Origin: Candidatus Thorarchaeota archaeon
GTDB taxonomy: Archaea; Asgardarchaeota; Thorarchaeia; Thorarchaeales; Thorarchaeaceae
DNA: 64,000 bases
Reading direction: 5' to 3'
Assembly (NCBI GenBank): GCA_003345555.1
Contig: PRDJ01000077.1
Coordinates: 1 to 64,000, forward strand
A program made the position numbers and the translations under genes. The notes under the pieces are model-generated. The model worked only from the letters and a program-made list of their open reading frames with translations. It searched no databases and was not told the origin of the DNA. Of this stretch, positions 60,461 through 64,000 are shown piece by piece. Each line of letters begins with the position of its first letter. The stretch's first letter is position 1.

Positions 60461-62110
60461 ATGATTCACAATACTTTCCTTGTCTATGGGCGAAAGATCC
60501 TCGCCTCATCTCAGTACTGGCCAACTACGGTGACTCCTGATGAAATCAACGAGTTCATCACAACGAGGGCGGACCTTCTCGCAGAGCATGGGGGTTTCAT
60601 GGATCTTCCGCTTATTGTTGGAGACAAGAAATTCCTTGCCCGGTCTGTCGAATCTGACATGCTGCTCATCTTTGTCAGTGACACGGGAGAAGATGAGCAT
60701 GTCATCTCCGAGAGACTAGACTCTGCAGCCAAGGAGCTAGGAAAGAAAATCAGAGCAAGCGGAGTTCGTGGTGTCGCGAAGCAGTACGCGTCACTCATTG
60801 AACCCATGATTACGACTCGACTCAAGATTGCCCTCGTGGGAGAGGGCGGAGTCGGAAAGACCACAACTCTGCAACTCCTCTTAGGCAACAGTCCTCCCCT
60901 ATCATACGTGCCGACGATTGCGCTGAACCTTGAAACGGTCGAGAATATTCGCTTCGGCAGCTATTCTCTTGTCCTCTGGGACTTCGCCGGTCAAGAGCGT
61001 TTCCGGACTCTGTGGAAGTTCTACTTTCATGGCGCTGATGTAATATTCTTGGTGTGTGATTCTACCTTGCGCAACGTGATTATCAGCAAGGACATACTGA
61101 AACTAATCAGACGCGACGCGCCCAAGGTACCTGTCTTTGCATTGGCGAACAAACAAGACAAGCCTAATGCAATGAAGCCCGAAGTCATTCAGAAGATTCT
61201 CGGCGTTCCCACATATCCTATGGTGGCAATCGACAGAGAGCGCAGAGATGAAATGCTCAAGATACTCTTGACGGCTGCTGCTCAGTACGTCGGTGTAACG
61301 TTACCTGACGTACCCACATCAGAGCTATTCAGATTCAGTGACCAAGCTGTAAAGGGTGCGGTGAAGGGCAAGGCCGCTGCTCGCGAACACAAAGAGCCGG
61401 AAGAAGCGCCGCCGGAGGAAGTCGTAGAGGAAGTCCTGATTGACGAGCAGGGAAATGTGGTTGAGGCTTCAGAGGAATATGAGGTAGTCGATGAAGTAGT
61501 AGAGGTCCTCGATGAGCCGTCGGAGACTGCGCATGTTCCAAGCCCAGCATCTGTAGAGCAGGCGCCTCGGGAAGAGGGCGAGGCAGCGGAGGCTGGCTTT
61601 GACATCGCAACCAGCGGCGCGGAATCCTTGGCAGAGGAAACAGGGCCAATGGTTAGCATGGATGCTGAAGAGCGACGCGAGGACTTGTTCTCGGCCTCTG
61701 AGAGAATCAGCGGTTCTTCCGACACGATGTCGGCGACAGTTGCTAAACAGCTGATTTCCGATGCCCTCGATGCAGACGATATAGTTGCCGCAGAGATAGA
61801 TCGTATTCCTCGTGAACATCTGGGTGCAGCAGTCGACGCCATCCGGTGCGATGAGACTGTCTCATCAGAACCTGAGAAGGAAAGCGTGCACGCCGTAGGC
61901 GCAAAAGCTATGCGCGATTTAGACAAAGTCTTAGGTCCCTCCGCAAGCAAGGAAACGAGTTCTCCAGAAGTCCGCAAGGTGTCTGAGAGCCCGATGGACG
62001 TGGACGAAGAGACAATCCGTGAACTTGGTGCCATAATAGAAAAGCAAGAATCAGATACGAAATCGGAGTCTGGCCAAGCCAGGATGTTGCTTGACGACGA
62101 AGAAGATTAG
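60461..62110 (+). CDS. Longin-like domain fused to Arf-like small GTPase with long acidic tail
   Basis: The 549-residue protein has three parts. Residues 1-112 form a longin/SRX-like fold (NTFLVYGRKILASSQYW, LIVGDKKFLARSVESDMLLIFV, ISERLDSAAKELGKKI). Residues 120-290 are a small GTPase: G1 GEGGVGKT 127-134, G2 T152 in VPTIALNLE, G3 WDFAGQERF (D174 to Q178), G4 NKQD 230-233. TIALNLE and NKQD point to the Arf/SRbeta type. Residues 310-549 are highly acidic and probably disordered, with SESGQARMLLDDEED at the end. The Gln178 is retained. Longin plus Arf-like GTPase are paired as separate chains in the SRP receptor. Confidence 0.85.
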   Translation: MIHNTFLVYGRKILASSQYWPTTVTPDEINEFITTRADLLAEHGGFMDLPLIVGDKKFLARSVESDMLLIFVSDTGEDEHVISERLDSAAKELGKKIRASGVRGVAKQYASLIEPMITTRLKIALVGEGGVGKTTTLQLLLGNSPPLSYVPTIALNLETVENIRFGSYSLVLWDFAGQERFRTLWKFYFHGADVIFLVCDSTLRNVIISKDILKLIRRDAPKVPVFALANKQDKPNAMKPEVIQKILGVPTYPMVAIDRERRDEMLKILLTAAAQYVGVTLPDVPTSELFRFSDQAVKGAVKGKAAAREHKEPEEAPPEEVVEEVLIDEQGNVVEASEEYEVVDEVVEVLDEPSETAHVPSPASVEQAPREEGEAAEAGFDIATSGAESLAEETGPMVSMDAEERREDLFSASERISGSSDTMSATVAKQLISDALDADDIVAAEIDRIPREHLGAAVDAIRCDETVSSEPEKESVHAVGAKAMRDLDKVLGPSASKETSSPEVRKVSESPMDVDEETIRELGAIIEKQESDTKSESGQARMLLDDEED

Positions 62111-62293
62111 CTCTTCTCAAACGCGGTTGTGCACCTCTATCGAGAGTTTGGATCGACTGCATGGCCATTGCTCAACTTGAGATTCGCAGGACAGCACAGC
62201 TGTATCGCTCAGTATGCGCCATCAAGCAGCATGTCCTGCACCACACGGAAGACTCAATTGCATGTTAGAACATGTTCAGCAACGGGTTCTGTA

Positions 62294-62635
62294 TTGAAGC
62301 TGAAAGACTTGGAAGCCGACAAGAACGTCTCCGACCTTCTGGTTAGGGTCGTGTCTGTAGCTCCGCCCCGGATAATCTCGACGCGAACTGGCCGCAAGAC
62401 TCAGCTTACCGAGGTACTTGTGGCGGACGAAACCGGCACAGCAGTCTTTTCCTTGTGGGGCTTTGGCGAAAGCGGATCTGTCTCTGCCGGGAAAGTGATT
62501 AGGATCACAAACGGCTGGGCAAAGGAGTGGCAAGGGAAGATACAGTTATCATTGGGACGTTCAGGTAGTTTCGAAGAGGTACCGGACGATGGGTCGCTTC
62601 CGTCGATAAGCGAGCTCAAATCGAACAAGGCATAG
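62294..62635 (+). CDS. OB-fold (SSB/RPA-like) protein
   Basis: From TTG 62294 (weak ribosome binding site) the 113-residue protein is a single OB fold: DLLVRVVSVAPPRIISTRTG, TEVLVADETGTAVFSLWGF, KVIRITNGWAKEWQGKIQLSLG. It resembles archaeal SSB and the OB part of the GNAT fusion at 19141. The longer frame from 62129 has no similarity upstream of 62294. It probably binds single-stranded DNA or RNA. Confidence 0.78.
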   Translation: MKLKDLEADKNVSDLLVRVVSVAPPRIISTRTGRKTQLTEVLVADETGTAVFSLWGFGESGSVSAGKVIRITNGWAKEWQGKIQLSLGRSGSFEEVPDDGSLPSISELKSNKA

Positions 62636-62659
62636 GGCATAATCCAAACTGGCAGCAAT

Positions 62660-63160
62660 GTGATACGTATGGTTGAAGCATATCTCTCAGGACCCATTGT
62701 AAACGCCAGCCTCAGGAAAGACGATTTCTACCGGGTCGTCGTTGACACATTAGAAGAGCTGGGCATTACGGTCTTTGCACCGCAGTTCAGTCCGAAAGTG
62801 AATCCTACCGAGACTTACAGACGTGACACGAACGCGGTAAGGATGTGTGACTTCGTTGTTGCAGAAGTCTCGAGCCCTTCTCTTGGAGTGGGCATGGAGA
62901 TTATGCTCGCGATTGAGTTGGTCAAGCCAATCCTTATGTTTTGTCGAAAAGACTCTAAGGACCTCTCCTACATGGTGCAAGGGGCCGACGGGAAAGCGCT
63001 CTTTGAGTACGAGTCGGTTAGCGATGTTCGAACCTTCCTGCTGGAACGCAGTCTTGAGAGCTTGATGGTACAGCAGTGTCCATCGTGCTCTTCACAAGTT
63101 GCAGAAATCACTGATGAAGGCCTTCGATGCATACTGTGTCTTCGCAAGTTCACGGTGTAA
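62660..63160 (+). CDS. Nucleoside 2-deoxyribosyltransferase-like protein with zinc ribbon
   Basis: The 166-residue protein starts at GTG 62660 or ATG 62669. Residues 5-125 match the nucleoside deoxyribosyltransferase fold: EAYLSGPIVNASLRKDD, CDFVVAEVSSPSLGVGMEI. The S-x-G-V-G-x-E stretch carries the catalytic glutamate. C-terminal CPSCSSQVAE and CILCLRKF form a zinc ribbon not usual for the family. It could salvage nucleosides or cleave a nucleotide-like substrate. Confidence 0.8.
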   Translation: MIRMVEAYLSGPIVNASLRKDDFYRVVVDTLEELGITVFAPQFSPKVNPTETYRRDTNAVRMCDFVVAEVSSPSLGVGMEIMLAIELVKPILMFCRKDSKDLSYMVQGADGKALFEYESVSDVRTFLLERSLESLMVQQCPSCSSQVAEITDEGLRCILCLRKFTV

Positions 63161-63163
63161 GAA

Positions 63164-64000
63164 AATGGGCGAGCCCAAGCTTATTGACGCACGGTATCAT
63201 CTTCGTGTCATTCTGCTGCTCATCTTGTCAGTCTCGATGGTGTCGAGTGCCAGTATTCTAATACGCCTCAGTATATCGCCGCCACTTGTCAAAGTCTTCT
63301 GGAGAACGTTATACGGATCAATGATCATGGCATCAGTCGGCGCGTTCCGCGGGAATCTTCATGCCTTCAAGGAGCCTGTTCTCAAGGGCAGGTGGACGTG
63401 GCTGATATTCATAGGCATAATGCTTTCTCTGCATTTCTCTGCATGGTTTGTTTCTCTCTCGATGACCAGCGTTGCAGCCAGCGTCGTGTTGACGGACTCA
63501 TCGCCGATATTCACAGCTGTTCTGTCAACGCTAGTACTACGAGAGTCGCCTCGGGCAAGAGCATGGGCCGGTGTACTCATAGCATTCACAGGTGCATCTG
63601 TACTTGCGTTGGCCGACATCGAATCGAGCGGGACCGAGGCGTTTGCAGGCGATCTCCTTGCTCTTCTTAGCGCCTTCTTCCTATCAGTCTACTTCATCGG
63701 CGGCAGAAAATACGCAAGGGGAATCCCCAATTCTGTGTATACTACTGTTGTTTACTTCTCTGCTGCCCTAACAACGCTTGCACTGTGTTTGACTACAGGT
63801 GTAGACGTGATAGTACTCATTCCGTCTGAGATAGCGCTGTTCATTGCACTTGCAGTCTTCCCAACAGCTCTGGGTCATTCGGTGAACAACTACCTCTTGA
63901 CGCTGGTCCCGGCATATGTTGTGTCTTCTGCAGTGCTTGGGGAGCCTGTCGGGGCGACATTGCTAGCCGCTTTGATTCTTCAAGAGATTCCTTCTGCGAT
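63164..64000 (+). CDS. EamA/DMT-superfamily transporter (3' end outside window)
   Basis: ATG 63164, four bases after the preceding stop, opens a frame that runs to the window end (279 codons, no stop). About nine hydrophobic helices are visible in the two-repeat EamA layout; the first repeat has SASILIRLSISPPLVKVFWR and ends AWAGVLIAFTGASVLAL, the second begins at GDLLALLSAFFLSVYFIGGR and reaches VVSSAVLGEPVGATLLAALIL, the classic EamA motif. Substrates are small metabolites such as amino acids or nucleotides. Confidence 0.88.

Noticed and set aside
61282-62034. 250-codon open frame on the minus strand
   Set aside because: It lies wholly antisense to the acidic tail of the longin-GTPase fusion; its serine-rich product is the expected mirror of GAG/GAA-rich codons.

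Overview
The window comes from an archaeon and reads as Asgard, most like Thorarchaeota (inference; no 16S or phylogeny is available here). Archaeal markers are class I lysyl-tRNA synthetase, aIF5A, Nob1, the archaeal CCA-adding enzyme, TrmY, PAC2 and UPF0282 proteins, an archaetidylinositol-phosphate-type synthase with inositol-1-phosphate synthase, a DUF4443 protein and tRNAs with intron-like insertions. Asgard flavour comes from eukaryote-like ribosomal proteins eS26 and eL13, a Rab/Ras-like GTPase, a longin-like/Arf-like GTPase fusion, roadblock-like proteins, Bet3/V4R (TRAPP-like) proteins and SNAP-like helical repeat proteins. Base composition looks near balanced. Strong Shine-Dalgarno sites are common and often precede TTG or GTG starts.

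Layout. 1-7 kb: AIR-synthase-like end, ModE-type regulator, polyferredoxin, BtrH-like protein, DUF4332 protein, group II PLP decarboxylase. 7.1-10.6 kb: tRNA-His with an oversized D loop, then NikR, a three-copy operator-like repeat, a CbiM-CbiQ-CbiO nickel/cobalt importer and a peroxiredoxin. 10.6-13.6 kb: a plastic area with an orphan tRNA-Leu 5' half, a second DUF4332 protein, an HNH-like remnant, an intron-containing tRNA-Leu(CAG) and about 1.2 kb holding only tiny membrane-peptide reading frames. 14-20 kb: aIF5A, NAD kinase, Nob1, YjbQ, a large SNAP-like repeat protein and a GNAT-OB fusion. 20-30 kb: oxidoreductases, orphan 2-oxoacid oxidoreductase gamma subunit, PAC2, CDF transporter, glutamine synthetase, DUF72, eL13, PfkB kinase.

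30.2-35.3 kb is the most notable block. A two-gene module of a roadblock-like/winged-helix protein plus a Bet3/V4R protein occurs twice, followed by a third Bet3/V4R protein, with small membrane proteins interleaved. It is followed by a membrane-anchored winged-helix regulator and an ABC/FtsX exporter. 38.8-48 kb is largely RNA and lipid housekeeping: LysRS, CDP-alcohol transferase, PadR, TrmY, eS26, histone-deacetylase family, CCA enzyme, Nudix and UPF0282.

48-64 kb carries a helical-repeat/winged-helix protein, a compact ABC transporter, a ribbon-helix-helix protein, the Rab-like GTPase, inositol-phosphate synthase, an ERCC4 nuclease and DUF4443. It continues with a DUF4430/ECF-S uptake operon behind a 22-bp perfect palindrome, thymidylate kinase, a longin-like/winged-helix protein, an approximately 1-kb noncoding stretch with GC-rich hairpins, a double GNAT, the longin-GTPase fusion, an OB-fold protein, a deoxyribosyltransferase-like protein and the start of an EamA transporter.

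How parts may fit together: NikR plus CbiMQO form a metal-controlled import unit. Inositol-phosphate synthase plus the CDP-alcohol transferase can make inositol-headed archaeal lipids. GTPases, roadblock, longin and TRAPP-like folds are the components that eukaryotes use to control membrane-associated GTPases, which suggests a related regulatory set here.
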